Part shown: positions 11,700 through 25,165 of the stretch, piece after piece | How positions within the stretch are numbered: position 1 is the first letter of the stretch | Layout: every line of letters begins with the position of its first letter | Source of the DNA: Emmonsiellopsis sp. PD_33 | Lineage: Eukaryota > Ascomycota > Eurotiomycetes > Onygenales > Ajellomycetaceae | Direction: 5' to 3' | NCBI GenBank assembly: GCA_032988165.1 | Contig: JANTQF010000128.1 | Span: forward strand, 1 to 64,000 | DNA: 64,000 bases | Program-made: the position numbers and the translations under genes | Notes under the pieces: generated by a model | Databases searched by the model: none | What the model was told of the DNA's origin: nothing | The model's input: the letters and a program-made list of their open reading frames with translations, nothing else

Positions 11700-14600
11700 G
11701 AATGGAAATCATAGATCCTCTTGATCAACCTGACCCCTTAAAATCTTTAAGAAAGTTAAAAGATCATCAGTTACATATAATCATTCAACTTGATATTCCT
11801 ACTGGGATACTTCTGATTAGGTGCCTATTTAATCCCAGTTCAGAAGTAGACTGTATTTCAGTTAATTTTACAGAGTTATATGATTGAAATGTGTCAAAAT
11901 CTACTACTCATGATATAGTATAGTTTGCCAATGAAACTTATTTCTATTGCTATAGCCTTATTGATATAATCTACCAAATAACTGACTTAGAGGATTTTTT
12001 GCAAGGAGGAAACCTATCTTTTGAAGTTATTAATATGACACATAAGAATGTCATCTTAGGCATACCTTGAACACTTACTAATAACCTATTAGTTGACTGG
12101 GTTACTCAAACATGGCATTTCTGACTCACTAATACACAGGTTTCTATTAAGAATCCCTCTGAGTTTATAACATCAATTAAAGATGAACCATACATCTATT
12201 ATATATTCAGCAATGTTTTAGTAGATGCAAATAATCTTAAAGATAGTTAGGCATGATTAATTTCTAACATCAATTCTCTGGATATGATAGACCCTTAAAT
12301 CATCAAGATTTTTCAAGATTTCCAAGATGTTTTCTCTGAAGAAGGAGCTTTGAAGCTAGCTAATATTAGATGAGTTACTCATGAAATTAACCTACATAAT
12401 GATGAGTCACTGCTGTACAGTCCACTTTATAATTTATTAGTAATTAAGCTAGAAACACTTTAGAAATATCTTGAGGATATGCAATTATAGAATTAAATTC
12501 AATCCTCTTAAAGCCCTGTAGGGGCTCTCATTCTATTTGTACCTAAGAAGGATGATGGATTACATCTATATATAGATTATAGAGGTCTAAATAAGGTAAC
12601 AATCAAAGATCATACCTCTTTACTTTTGATTGATGAGATGATAGATCAATTATCCAGAAAAAAGTATTTTTCAAAGCTTAATTTGTGAGATATCTATTAT
12701 TAAATTTGGATAAAGAAGGGTGATGAATAGAAGACTACTTTTCAAATAAAATATGATAATTTTGAATATCTAGTTCTCCTCTTAGGTCTCTGCAATGCCT
12801 CAGCTACATTTCAAACTTATATTAATTAAGCACTTTGGGGCCTACTTGACATCTCATGCATCATCTACCTTGATGATATCCTTATCTTTTTAGATACTAA
12901 AGAAGAGTACAAGAAGCATATTTAATAGATCTTAGAATATCTTCAGTAATATGATCTTTTTGCTAAGAAATCAAAGTGTATATTCTTTACCCAGAAAGTG
13001 GAATTTCTTGGGTTTATAGTGAGTGTCAATGGAGTCTGTATGAATCAAGCTTGTGTAGCTATCATCTTGGAATAGCCTGAACTGTGTATATTTTAAGAAG
13101 TGCAAGTTTTTCTAGGTTTTACAAATTTTTACTGGAAATTTATATACACTTATTCTCAAATAACAGCTCCTATAACTAAGTTACTTAAGGGTAATGTTAA
13201 AGGCAAGAAACCTGGGCCATTTCATTTCACTGAAGATGCCAGGGCAGCATTAACTGCAATTAAAAAGGTCTTTGTAGAAGTAATACTTCTTAACCATTTT
13301 GACCCTAATTAACTTGTTCAACTGGAGATAGATGCCTCTGGATTTAGCATTTGTAGAATATTATCCCAGTTAATGGAAAATCTAAATTAAAATAGGTTTA
13401 GTAGGTGGGAAGGCTCCTATTCACTTACAACTTATAGGTAAAACTAGGCTTCAGTAGCTTTCTTTTTAAGAAAATTAAATCTAACACAACAACAGTATGA
13501 TATGCATGATTAAGAACTCCTCATAATTATTAAATCATTCAAAACTTAATAATACTATCTGCAGGGTAGTAATTTTCCTATTCAAGTTCTTTTAAATCAT
13601 GCAAATTTACATTATTTCTTTACCACCAAAAAACTATCTATAAGACAGACTAGATGAGCTAAGTTATTATCTGAATATAATTTTTATATTTATTATCACT
13701 CTAACCAGCTTAACCCAGTCAATGCACCTTCACAGCAGCCAGACTATAAAATAGTCCTGCAGGAGGAAGATGTTAATAGAGCACTTCCTACATTGCAGAA
13801 AAAACTGGCTGTATGAGGTTTAATTATATCTAATTGTAGATCTCAATTTAAAGCTGTAGAGGCTACTTCAGACAGCCAAATTAATAATATTAAACTGACT
13901 GGGATAATAATACTTGATAAAGCTAGTACTAGTAGTTTAGAACATCTTATACCATATCTGGCTGTAATAGATACTGCTTCAGATAAAATAGGCTATGAAC
14001 TTTCCTCCAAGATGCTTCAAGAATTCATTAAGGAGATATAAGATAGAGATATCTTTTGTATATTTTGAATTCAAAAGCTGAAAGGTTGTGAAGAACCTGG
14101 GTTGAATTCAAATAGTGAGCTTAGAGATTCAAAGCTAGTAGTTAAGTTGAAAGGATGATTAATAAGAGATTATAACCTTCTAATATTTAATGGATCTATT
14201 TTTATTTCTACTAGTAGAGCTCTAAGATAAAAGTTACTATAAATCCATCATGATGATTCACATGCAGGTCACTTTGATATAGTAAAGATTAAAGAACTAC
14301 TTTAAAGGAAGTATTATTAGAAGAAAATTCATCAGAATGTTTTAAAGTTTGTTAATATGTGTAATATCTGCAAAAGAGTGAAGTTGCTAAAACATTGCCT
14401 ATATAGTACCTTATCAGCTCTATCTATTCTCAATCATCTTTGGAAATTAATATCAATGGATTTCATCATTGACCTGTCTAAGTCTCAATTCAAAGGTTAA
14501 AAATATGATAGTATTTTGATTATTGTGGACCATTTTACTAAGATGTCTAAATATATCCCTTGTTTGAAGACTATTAAAGCATTAGAGCTTGCTGAACTTT

Positions 14601-15580
14601 TTATAGATTCTATTATCTATAAATATGATCCTCCATTATCATTAATAATAGACTATAGATTCTTATTTATTAGTTATTTTTGATTAGCTTTCTACTACCA
14701 TCTTTATATATGCTGAAATTTAAGTACAGCTTTTTATTCTCAAACTGACAGTCAAATGGAACATCAAAATCAAACCCTTGAGCACTATCTTCAAACTTAT
14801 TGTGCCTACTATCAAAATGATTGGACACAGCACCTTTTAATAGTATAATTTACATATAATAATGCTAAATAAGCTTCAATGGAAGTATCTCCTTTCTTTG
14901 TGTTTATAGGATTTAATCCAGATTTGCCTCAGGATGTTATAGATGACACCCCTAAGAGGGAGGCAAGCTCCACTGTTAATCAAAAACCTTAAGAAGTTCC
15001 AGATATTATAAAGAGACTTAATATATTAATAGAAATACATGAAAGATTGATGATCAGCCTATAACATGCTACTAATAAATAAGTAATGTATTATAATTAA
15101 AAATATAAGCTAATGTCATTTAATATCAGAGATGAAGTTCTTTTATCAGCAAAGAACATTAAAACAACTAGACCTTATAAAAAGCTAGATAATTATTAGC
15201 TTGATTCATTTCTAATTATCAAAATTGTTGGTAGACAGGCTTATCAAGTTCAATTATCTCATTCTTTTAGTTAAATATACCTTATTTTTCATGTGTTTCT
15301 CTTGGAACCTTACTAACAACAAGCAGGATCAGAACCATCTCACCCCAATGACATTGAAATTGAAGGAGATTTGGAGTATATAGTGGAGAATATTTTGAAT
15401 AAACAACTAGGATGAAATAATAAATCAAAGTACTTAATTAAATGGGAAGGATATCTCACTTCAGAGAATACATGAAAATCATTGAATAATTTGGAAAATT
15501 TAAAGGACCTTGTCACAGCCTGGGAGGCTGCTAATTGGAATCAAGATGTAAGAGTTTCTTATGGTTAAAAGTCAAATAGA
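11700..15580 (+). pseudogene. Element B pol (protease-RT-RNase H-integrase-chromodomain), degraded
   Basis: Plus-strand Ty3/gypsy Pol with many stops. Visible blocks in order: reverse transcriptase YLDDILIF near 12,865; the RT/RNase H connection at 13,100-13,312 (FLGFTNFYWKFI, then ITKLLKGNVKGKKPGPFHF); RNase H start QLEIDASGF near 13,320; integrase core (MDFI then IVDHFTKMSKYIP) near 14,455-14,560; and a C-terminal chromodomain near 15,380-15,510 (YLIKWEGYLTSENT). The order RT-RNase H-integrase-chromodomain defines a chromovirus. It lies between the B gag and a 3' region of unknown function. Confidence 0.85.
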
Positions 15581-16202
15581 AAGAGGAAGTGCTAGCCTTC
15601 TACTCTTTTCTCTCATTAGGTTTTTAAGTAGGTAGATAGGTTTCCATGATCTAAGAATAGATAATACTTTTCTCCTAGTTTTCCCAAAGGATTTTAGGAG
15701 TTTAATGAGATTATCAACTCACATCAGAAAAGGAATTGAAAAGAGTATTATACCTAAAAGGGCCAGACAAACAATTTAATATTCTTTAGTCTGAAGGCAT
15801 CACAGGAGAAAAAAAAAAGTAAAAGAAAAAAGATAAACACTCTCCCCATACAGACACTATAGACACCCTAGAATAATCTACTTCTAGCTATAACTCTATA
15901 TCTTCTAATTGATAGGGTACACCTCTTCCTTCTTCATCCTCATTTATTCTACTATTAGTTTATATATTAATATTATCTAAAGGGATTTTATACTTATTAT
16001 CTTCTTCAGTAATCTCTTTATCTTCTGAAGCTCCTCCTTTTACTCCTCTAATTTCTTTATGATCTGATACAGCAGAACAGCACACTCTGAACCTACTAAG
16101 GTAGGTGTGGAGATAGTCTGCTCTTTAGTAGGTACTCTCTTTCTGATGTAGATTTTTATATTAGAGGTAAATTAATAATAGAAGATCTTAAGATGCTTCT
16201 AA
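15581..16202. other. Element B 3' region, left part
   Basis: AT-rich sequence between the pol end and the point where C inserted. It includes an A-run near 15,810. No clear coding match. It continues at 23,931 on the other side of element C. Confidence 0.5.
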
Positions 16203-16207
16203 ATATC
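16203..16207. repeat. Target-site duplication of element C, left copy (ATATC)
   Basis: ATATC immediately before the left LTR of element C. The second copy is at 23926-23930. Confidence 0.88.
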
Positions 16208-16509
16208 TATAAGGGATTACCTGTAGGGTAGAGTGTAGAGGTTATAGAATAATGTGAGGGAATATAAATATATAGTATGAAGGGTTAATTATATTAAATG
16301 TAGGGGTAAGAACATAGCAAAGCTGTTTACTGGCCCTATAAAGGTAGGGAGCCAGTAAAGATTATATACATTGAGGTCTCAGGCTCACTTAGGTAAGTCT
16401 TATATAAGCCTTCATCATTGCAACCCCTGAGCCCTCTGGGCTCACTCCTTCAAAGGCTCTCTAGCCTGATAGCCTTAGATCTTCACTTTATGAGCCTGTG
16501 GTTCTCACA
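16208..16509 (-). repeat. Element C LTR, left (3' LTR of the element)
   Basis: 302 bp, TATAAGGGAT...TTCTCACA (the first dinucleotide TG has become TA). It aligns gap-free with 23624-23925. By hand count 37 differences, all transitions. Confidence 0.9.
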
Positions 16510-16523
16510 ACTACCTCCCCCTT
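16510..16523 (-). promoter_or_regulatory. Polypurine tract of element C
   Basis: Minus-strand AAGGGGGAGGTAGT directly abuts the LTR, as required for plus-strand priming. Confidence 0.8.
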
Positions 16524-16689
16524 CACAGGCCTGGCTCCCAGGCCTTAATAGTAGGTGTAGATTCACACTATATCAGTATTCTAGTAGGTAGTCATATAGT
16601 TAAGTAGATGTAGTGTTATAGGTAGTGAATATAGAGGTTCAGCAGGTGAATATATAGGTAAAATGTTATACTAGTTCTGAAGTGTTATG

Positions 16690-18125
16690 ATGGACTTTGA
16701 CTTATCTAAATCTTATAGTCCCTCTGACCTTCAGAAGTTCAATTACTCATAACATAATTTCAGTAAGTATAATATCCACTCAATGTCAGTATTTTTCATG
16801 TTTTTGAGCATTCCAAGTGAATATTCAGCTTTGAATATATAGGCCTTCATTATTTTTTTATTGAAATAGCCCTTTATTTGATGTTTTTAGAGTAAAGGGG
16901 GATTTTGTAGAGTAGGGTTAGATCCTCATTGAGATCTTGCAGAGTTCTAATCTTATAGAGTTCTAATCTCATGGAGTCCCCATTCCTTCCCCCCCTTTTT
17001 AAATGCTGTATAACAGGATAGAGAATATACTAATAGCTCATATAGTAATTATGTTGAATCTCTTGGAAGTTTCTGTCCTTACAGTATAGCTGGAAGATGT
17101 CTGTGTTTGCTGTGTCTCAGCTATATTACCCTATATTATTATAGCCTCTTGTGTGGGTACTGCTGCAGGTGGATGTGAGAGGTGCAGGCATAATCATAAA
17201 TACATGAAGGTAAGTCTGTACTGTCTCTATCCTAAAGGATATATACTAATATAGCATTAGATGCTGGAGTGCTTTTGAGGCTATCTGGAAGAGATCCTCT
17301 GGACAGCAGGTCTTCTCTAGGAGTAGACTCAGAATTGGAGAGTGTATTGAGATATTCATGTTCTGATGATTTTAGATTTAATTGATGATATCCTCAGGTT
17401 TTTAAGTATGGAGGGAGTTGAGCTATTTACCTCTATTAAGCCTACTTCTATTTCTATATATATTAAGCCTTCTACTCCTACTTCTGCACCTGTTGAGCCC
17501 TCTACCTTTGCCCTCATGCTCATGCCTGTGTCCTCATCCCTGCACCCACCAGTTGTTTCCTCAGCAGAAGAAGAAGAGTTTCCCCACAGCTCTGAGGAGT
17601 AGGACACAAGTAATATGTGTACTCAGTGTGTATGGAATCTGATTAGCTCTTCTAATAGGATTTATGAGATTAATCTCTAGTAGTATAAATACAGACATTA
17701 TTCACATATATATAAGCTATATTATATGGTAAGTTCCTCTATCCTATAGCTGTCTGTACAGTGCTGATATAGTCCTATAGATACCTTTCTCTACTTGTTG
17801 TATCATTAAATGTGTTATTTCAGTAGTAAATGATAATTAATACATAAAGGGGTCAGTATTATTTAATAAGCCTGTAGACATGATGGCTCTGGGGGCAGTA
17901 CAGAAGTAGATCTATGCAGTGATTTTAAAGGTCTGAACAGATGAGGAGGAGCAGGTAGACTATGAAGGGAATAAAGAGATTCACAAAGTTCACAGTGTAA
18001 GGTAGGAGCAGGCACAGAAGGCCTGTAAGAATGAAAAGCACAGGGTTAAATGCACAAATAATAGGCAGGTGAAGATAGAGGGTGATGTGGATAAGAATTC
18101 AGAGAGCATAGAAGAGACTATAATC
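16690..18125 (+). pseudogene. Element C 3' region with relic of an antisense reading frame
   Basis: A 1.6 kb segment between the left LTR and the pol end of C. Coherent protein-like stretches occur on the plus strand, antisense to the element. Starting at 16,690 the frame reads MMDFDLSKSYSPSDLQKFNY. A Cys-containing block lies at about 17,085-17,215 (EDVCVCC, then SCVGTAAGGCERCRHNHKYM), followed by a GTAAGT donor-like site. An acidic stretch ends at 17,602 (SSAEEEEFPHSSEE). A charged C-terminal part lies at about 17,940-18,125 (TDEEEQVDYEGNKEIHKVHS, then DVDKNSESIEETI and a stop). Stops in between are mostly TAG. The frames are not all the same, so introns or frameshifts are needed. Function unknown. 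Confidence 0.35.
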
Positions 18126-18129
18126 TAAA

Positions 18130-21100
18130 TTTTCATCTTTTTCTTTTCTTATAGTAGTTATAATATTATACTTATAGAGTTACATTCTCTTGAGGATTTG
18201 AATAGGATTTTCTTTTCTTACTCTTGCATTCAATTTTAACTGGCTTTACATATATTAGGTCTATTTCTTTGCCCTCCACCTTTTATAGCATACATTATAG
18301 TCACTATATTAGACCTTATATTCACAAACTACCTCTTAGATATTTTCAAAAGCTTTGACTGGTTCCCAGGAGTTCTCATCCTCTATGCAGTCTTTTTATT
18401 TAATGAGGTATTTAATCTTTCCACCACACATCTTATACTTATCAAGGATTTTCTTGATCTCCCATTGATTCTCTACATCAATTTCAATCAGTTCAGCCTC
18501 TAGAATCTTGCTGTCCTGAGCATGGTACAGCTCTAAGAGAGAGATATGAAAGATGGGGTGGACATTGCAGAATTAAAGCATCAGTTTTAACTTATATGTC
18601 TGTTTGCCCTAGATATCTATTATTTGGAAGGGCTCAAGCTGATGGTGATTTAGCTTCATAATAGAATATAATGTTAATATATTAGTGCTGCAGAGTATAA
18701 CTCAGTCACTAATCTTAAAGGTTATGAGCATATGGTGCTGATCATAGTATTTTTTCTGGGACTTCTTAACCTCTATAATTAGATTTCAAAGAAGTTGGTG
18801 CATCTAATCAATAGTCTTTACTCTTGTGGTAGCATCCTAGGATACCCTTCTGTTAGGTTTGTACTCAATGTTCACATGGATGGAGGTCTTCTGACCCATG
18901 AGAGTGCAGGAAGAGATCATTTGTGTTGAGCTATACTAGATATTATTATATACTTATTGGGTATGTAGTAGTCATTACACCCAGTCATCCTGCATGTAAT
19001 TATAATAGACATGGAGGAAGTATTTAAGGGTTTAGTTCTAATACTCTATTTGGCCATCTATTTGAGGGTGAAAGGCTGTGGTCAGCTTTCTGTGAACCTT
19101 GAGCATGAAGTAGAGTATTAATCAGAACTTGCTTATAAATAGAGAGCCTTAATCACTAATAATATTCTGGGGTAGTCCTCAGTCCTTGAATAGATTTCAC
19201 ATAACAAGATTGGTGAGTTTATGAGCCTTGAGGTCTATTGTGGTTGAGATGTAAATTGCCCACTTAATGAATATTTCTATAAATACTAAGATTGAATTGT
19301 AGACCTTCCTGTATAATTAATATGAGAGTAAATCAGTGATGAAATTTATTGTGATGATCTCCTAAACATGCCTAGGGACAGATAGTAGCTCCAACATGCT
19401 ATACTTCTTATAATAGTGTATCTTAACATATTGGTATGTATCACACATCTTGATATATTCCTTAATATACTGGCTCATCCCATGCTAATAGTATTTGCCA
19501 GCTATCACTTTATGTGTCTTATGGTTTCTGAAATATCCACCTATTAGATTGTCATAATTTATGTGAAGGATCTCATCCTTGATAGTAGCATTATTAAGGA
19601 TATAGATGTAACTATTATACCTGATCAGCCTGTTTGAGCTAATAGATCAGAGTAAATGTTTGACCTTTAAACTTGTGGGGCTACCTTAAATTCTGCTCTG
19701 AATCTCAGTGCACTTAATGTTCTAAGCTTAGACATGAAGTAGGAGGTCAATCAGTGGCTCTAATAGCTTATATGTATAGGTTGTCTCAGACTTGAATGTC
19801 TGATTGATGAAGAGTTGTGACATTAGAGGCCCTAGATTGCCTCCTATAATACTAGTGGTAATATTCTCATCTGCAGGTGTATTCTGAACTGCACAGGCCA
19901 TGAGGGCATTAATGTAAAAAGTGTACTCTTTAAGAGCTTTTAGGTTAAGTTCTGAGTGCAGATCAGTCATATGCTTGATAGCTGCTGTAATTATCTGATT
20001 TAATTCTGTTGATTTATAATTAAATTCTAGTGATTTGAGTGTCTGATCCTAAAGCTTTTCTTGTAATATAGGCTAGAAAATGAGTAGTTCAGCTTCTCTA
20101 ATATAATTAGGATGATGACTTAGCACATCTACAGGGTTTTTAGACTCAGAATGATACTCAATTATAAAATTAAATGCTGTGAGTATCTTCATCTAATGTA
20201 TCTGATGTCCATTCAGCTGAGTTATCATTATAAAGCTTCACAGATTAGCATGGTTAGAATATACAACAATTAGATGTTTACTACTATGTAGGTAGTGTCA
20301 TTACTACTTAAATAGTTTAATAATAGATAGGAGTTCATTGTCATGAATTTAGTACTATTATTCTATATTAGAGAGTTTGTGGGATCAGAACACTATGGGG
20401 TGTTAGAGGCTGTTAAGCATCAATTGAGAGAGTACTACAGCAATGATAATACTAGATGTATTGAGTTTAACTTTAAGATAGTAATCAGGGTTAAAATGAA
20501 TGAGAAATGACTCTTTTTGAAAGCTATCCTTAAGGTCTGTAAAGGCCTTCATGGCAGATTGATTCAGTGTGATTGGCATATTATTTCAATCTTTTCAGTT
20601 CTCCCCCCTCTTTGTGAGATCTGTTAACAGAGCAGATATGGTCATAAACCCCCTGATGAAGCAGCAGTAGAAGTTGATAAAGCTAAGGAAGATCTAGAGT
20701 TTATAAATCATCATTGAAATCAATTATTTGAGGATAGAGGTCACATGGCTGGGCTCTATTTCCACACTGTTAGTAGAGATGATAAAACCAAGGAAATCAA
20801 TGTAATCTGTGTGAAATAAGCACTTACTGGCTTTAATAAAGAGGTTGAACTTATATAGGTGTTTCAAGACTGCCTTAATATACTTCTCATGCTCCTTAAT
20901 GGAGTTGGAATAGATAATAATATCATCAAGGTAGATGATATAGTAGGTATTGAGAAGGTCACTGAGCATTTTGTTGATATATGCTTAAAAGGTAGTAGGT
21001 GCATTGGTGAGTCTAAAGAGCAGAATCATATACTTAAAGTACTTATAATGTGTGTAGAAAGTAATCTTCTATTTGTCATCTTTATAGATATGAATCTAAT

Positions 21101-21700
21101 GGTAGATGTTCTATAGGTCAAGTTGTATATAGATCTTCATACCTGCCAAACAGTTAATTATCTTACTGATAAGAGGGAGAGGGTAGTAATTTTTGATTAT
21201 AATGACATTCAACCTGCAGTAGTTAATGTAGAGATGGAGACTTCCATCTTTCTTGAGTGTAAATAAAATAGGTGTACCTGTAGGACTCTTTGAGTGTCTG
21301 ATTCAGCCTTTCTTCAAGCTCATCTCAATATAATTCTTAAGGACTTTGAGTTCCTTGACCAAAAGATTATAGATGGGTTGATAGAGTAGATCCTTACCTA
21401 ACTCAATATCAATTGTGTGATCATGTGGAGTGTGCACAGTAAGGTTAGGATTCTTATTGAAAAGCTCTGCATATTTCTTATAGAATGCAGGCAGTTTGAA
21501 TTTAGTGGCTGTAATGCCTCCAAAAAATGTGACAGATTCACCATTAGGATTGAGGTCACAGGGATAGATAATAAAGACAGCACTGCCTGTGTGAATTATA
21601 TTCTCAAACTCTTCTGATTCCATGAACTTAATGGTATTTGCACTAATTGATTTGTAGTGTTACATTTATGAAAGCTAATTGATATCAGGGTTTGATTCTT
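18130..21700 (-). pseudogene. Element C pol (RT-RNase H-integrase-chromodomain), degraded
   Basis: Minus-strand chromovirus Pol. The segment before RT at 21,623-21,303 (PHDHTIDIELGKDLLYQPIY) is typical of Tf1/sushi-type elements. RT lies at 20,969-20,724 (YYIIYLDDIIIYSNSIKEHE, with DD intact, then FLGFIIS). A further Pol fragment is open at 19,970-19,728. A chromodomain lies near 18,480-18,340 (EIKKILDKYK, then YLIK-stop-KDCIEDENSWEPVK). Integrase is expected between the last two; I did not align it fully. Stops interrupt every domain. Confidence 0.85.
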
Positions 21701-23623
21701 CCAGCTATAGATAGCTAAGGATAACATTATAACTCACCATATTGATGGCCTTAAAGCTATATTTATAATTGTAAGTTAGGCTGTTGACATTAATTGCTCT
21801 CATCAGTATTTACTACTTATTAAAGGATAGAATCTTATGCCTGTCAATGGCTTTGATGCATCTGGGTAGAGATTTAGAATCAGACAGATGTTGCTTTGCT
21901 TACATTTAACTAATAAAATTATACTCAGCTTTAGAATTAATAAGCACCTAGGCTATAGTGAGTCTGTTTACAGTTATGATTCAGACTAATATTATTATAG
22001 CTCTACTACTTTGTCTTTAATCAGTCTCTATCCTCAATGCTATTATAGTAGTATGCAAGAGGATGATTAGTTTTTTGCTAATTAGTTTTTAAGATGCTTG
22101 TTAGGATGTTTCCTTCAGTAGTCCTTCTCAATATGTTTATTAATACTATAGTAGTTGTACTTCTTCAAAGTTTATGAGGAGAATTAGCCACTATTAAATC
22201 TTTGATTATCTATATGTGATTTTAAGTCTTTATTGTTCTGATATTTGCAACTGCATTTCTAACAGCAGTTCTCACTTTAAGGGTATAAGGGTTAATTCCT
22301 CTCACTGTGCAGAGTCAATCAGTGTGAATTCAAACTCTCCTCTAAAGAGAACATCATCCTGAGCATTTCTTTATAATCAGTTAATTTGTAGTTCTAATTG
22401 ATGATTACCTGGTTAATCTCTAGCATGATCTTGTTATAGAGTGTCTATATACATTATACTTCTATCTGAGGGATAGGGAGAGAGAGTTTGAGCTTACTAA
22501 AGTAATCTGTGAATTTATGAACTATTTAATTAGCATATTACCTAGCCTCTTCATATTTGTGGGTAGCATCCTACTGTTGAATCTATGAGTTGTTGATTTA
22601 GTACTCTAGAAACTTAAAGAATGACTTTAGGTCAGGGAAATAGCCTTTAGCCTCTAACTTCTTATTAAAATGTTTAATTCATTTAGTATAGATAGTAGTA
22701 GTATCTAGTCAGAGCTTTATATCATTCAGCTTCTATTAATTTCTATCTTCAGGAATTTCATCATAATAGTCTCTATGATAGTGGAAGTGAGTGTGTATCT
22801 CATCATGCAGGGCCTGATGTTCATACATGTTCTTAATTTTATAGATTGATTTGATATCAAGGTAGAATACACAGGTATGAGAGATCACACAATCAGTAGT
22901 ATTAGTATGAGCTCTAAAGGTTTTCTGCTCCAGGGTTTCTACCTGGCAGTGCTGGCTGGGTAAGTAGTTTAAGTGATAATGAAGTCTGTGATTACTATTA
23001 TTTATATTAGTATCTCCATCTTTATTTGAGTAGTCTGAGCTGTAGTTGCAGCAGCAGAAGGTTCTGAAAGTAGATTTTATATTTATAATGCTCAGGGCCT
23101 TTATCTTCTTATGTCATAAATTCTTAACTATTTAAAGATAATAAGCCTTGGCCTTCTATTCACATTGCATTAGCTGAAGTTTCAAGAGGTGTTGCTCCAC
23201 CTGGTAGTAAGTCTCTACTAGTAAGCTTAATAAAGGGGGAGTTATCTCCTTAGCTATAGAGGTCACTATTCCTATCATGAGATCATTTGAGGAATTATTT
23301 GATCCTTCTATAAAATGAATTGATATGTCTCTAAGGTAATAAGATAGTTGAGCCTCTATCTGCAGCAACAGTATAATGATAGTGCTAATGGGAGGATCTT
23401 GACCCTGGTTAAGTATAAATCCCTTAGAAATAGTTAGAGGTTAAGTTTGCCTGGTGAGTTACTAGTCAGGGGCAAATTCCTCTGGCTGCTGAGACCTCTG
23501 TTTTTAGGAAGCTATTATCTTAACTTGGTGAAATTATCATCATTATCATTGATTTTAGGTGTTAAATGTATATATTTACAACAGACTGTTCTCTCAAGTG
23601 CTATTAAAAAGAGTAAATAGAAT
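21701..23623 (-). pseudogene. Element C gag and 5' leader, degraded
   Basis: Region between the 5' (right) LTR and pol on the minus strand. A short open piece at 23,368-23,156 (IEAQLSYYLRDISIHFIEGS) lies where Gag should start. Cys/His-rich zinc-knuckle-like sequence is expected near 22,250 but is too mutated to call. Confidence 0.55.
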
Positions 23624-23925
23624 TATAAGGGATCACCTGTAGGGTAAGATGTAGAGATTATAGAATAATGTGAGGAAATATAAATATATAGTATGAAGGG
23701 TTGATTATATTAAATGTAGGGGTAAGAATGTAGTAAAGCTATTTACTAGCCCTATAAAGATAGGGAGCTAGCAAAGGTTATATACATCAAGGTCTCAGGC
23801 CTACTTAGATAAGTCTTATGTAAGTCTCTACCATTATGACCTCTGAGCCCTCTGGGCTTACTCCTTTAAAGGCTCTCTAGCCTGGTAGCCTTAGATCTTT
23901 ACTCTATGAGCCTGTGATTCTCATA
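23624..23925 (-). repeat. Element C LTR, right (5' LTR of the element)
   Basis: 302 bp, gap-free partner of 16208-16509, followed directly by the ATATC duplication. Confidence 0.9.
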
Positions 23926-23930
23926 ATATC
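23926..23930. repeat. Target-site duplication of element C, right copy (ATATC)
   Basis: Second copy of ATATC, directly after the right LTR of C. Confidence 0.88.
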
Positions 23931-23939
23931 ATACTCTAT

Positions 23940-25130
23940 ACAGCTGAGATCTATTAGCTCCTGTATCTTTTACAGCTTTCTGTGGAATCTTGCTAATATT
24001 TATAATTTTTATTAGAAACTATGTTGCAACTAAATAGGCAGGGAAATAATACTTATAGGATGATAGTATGTGTTATTTTTGTGACAGTACTTACAGTTAT
24101 TATACTGTGACTACTTCACACATATTACTCTCTAGCCATTACAGAAAAGCTTTACACAGTATAGATAAAAAACTCAATTTATATAGTATTTCTTCATTAG
24201 GGCATCATCAGCTTCTGACTCCTCAGAGAGGTTAGAATTGAAATCAGAGGATTTAGAAGACTCTAAAGAGAAATTTAACTCATACTAATTAATCTCCTCA
24301 TTCTTATCTTTATTTTTATCCTCCTTCTTTTTTTTATTCTCTAACTCTAAAAAGCCTTCCATCTCTACTAACTACTTGAGATAACTCTCTATATGAAGGG
24401 CTCTATTCTTATAATCTTCTAATAGAGAAGAACATAGGGAGCTACTGACAGGATTATCAGTGCTGGGCCTAAGTGACAGATTATCACCTAATTAGAAAAC
24501 TAATTAGCTACTTATTACTATCAATTTACATTTATAGTACTTATATTAAAGTCATCAGATTCTAGGACTTCTTAGATGCTATTCTCAAGGTCTTTCTTCT
24601 TCTTCTTAATATTCTCTTTCTAATGGTACTAGAGTTGTTTTAGTAACCCTACAGCACATATAAGCTTCAAATTGGAATTAGAGACTTTATTTGCAGAAAT
24701 AATGATAAATAAAGGCACTATTTTATATTAGATTCTATCTCTCTCTCCTGGTATCATAACAGACTTACTGGTGATAACAGGCAAGGAGGGCCAACAGAGT
24801 CTCTTAAACTTATATTTAATATTAGAGGTGTGAATGAACATGGATATAGCTATTTTAATCTATTTCCTCTATTAGCTTTTACTTTATTCTTTGTAGTGTG
24901 TTTTTCTCTTGTTTTCATACTCATTCTGATATTTTTGAGATGGATTTTAGACTTATCAGAGCATATTATAGGATGATTGCTGAGAGGAAGTTTTTTATAT
25001 ATAAAGAACATTTATTTATATTCCTCTACCTTATTTACCTCTTATTATCATGATAATTCTGTATGAATTTAATATTCACCTCATAACATTCTAACCCCTC
25101 TGTTGCTCCCTTATTCCTCACATGACCAGA
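23940..25130 (-). pseudogene. Element B 3' region (right part) with relic of an antisense Cys-rich reading frame
   Basis: Between the C insertion and the B polypurine tract. The minus strand (antisense to B) shows coherent coding texture broken mostly by TAG. In 5'-3' order: SLRDSVGPPCLPVITSKSVM (about 24,815-24,755); NLKLICAVGLLKQL-stop-YH-stop-KENIKKKKKDL (about 24,680-24,590); an acidic Ser-rich stretch (SSDFNSNLSEESEADD, about 24,250-24,200); and a Cys-rich block at about 24,165-24,075 (CVKLFC, then NNCKYCHKNNT). It does not resemble Gag or Pol. It may be an accessory antisense gene of the element. Compare the plus-strand relic in the 3' region of C. Confidence 0.35.
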
Positions 25131-25152
25131 GTTTAGAGATTAAATCCTTTTT

Positions 25153-25165
25153 AGGAGGAGGTAAT
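25153..25165 (+). promoter_or_regulatory. Polypurine tract of element B
   Basis: AGGAGGAGGTAAT immediately before the right LTR on the plus strand. Confidence 0.78.

Larger units (their letters stand above)
16208..23925 (-). mobile_element. Element C: Ty3/gypsy chromovirus (RIP-degraded), nested in B
   Basis: A 7.7 kb element with two 302-bp LTRs and target-site duplication ATATC. Minus orientation is shown by a polypurine tract against the left LTR (minus strand AAGGGGGAGGTAGT) and by Gag-Pol motifs on the minus strand. It is the youngest insertion by nesting order. Confidence 0.93.

Noticed and set aside
17366..17642. Overlapping open frames on both strands inside element C
   Set aside because: Taken singly they are too short and lie in mutated transposon sequence. 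Only the plus-strand one is mentioned, as part of a possible antisense relic.
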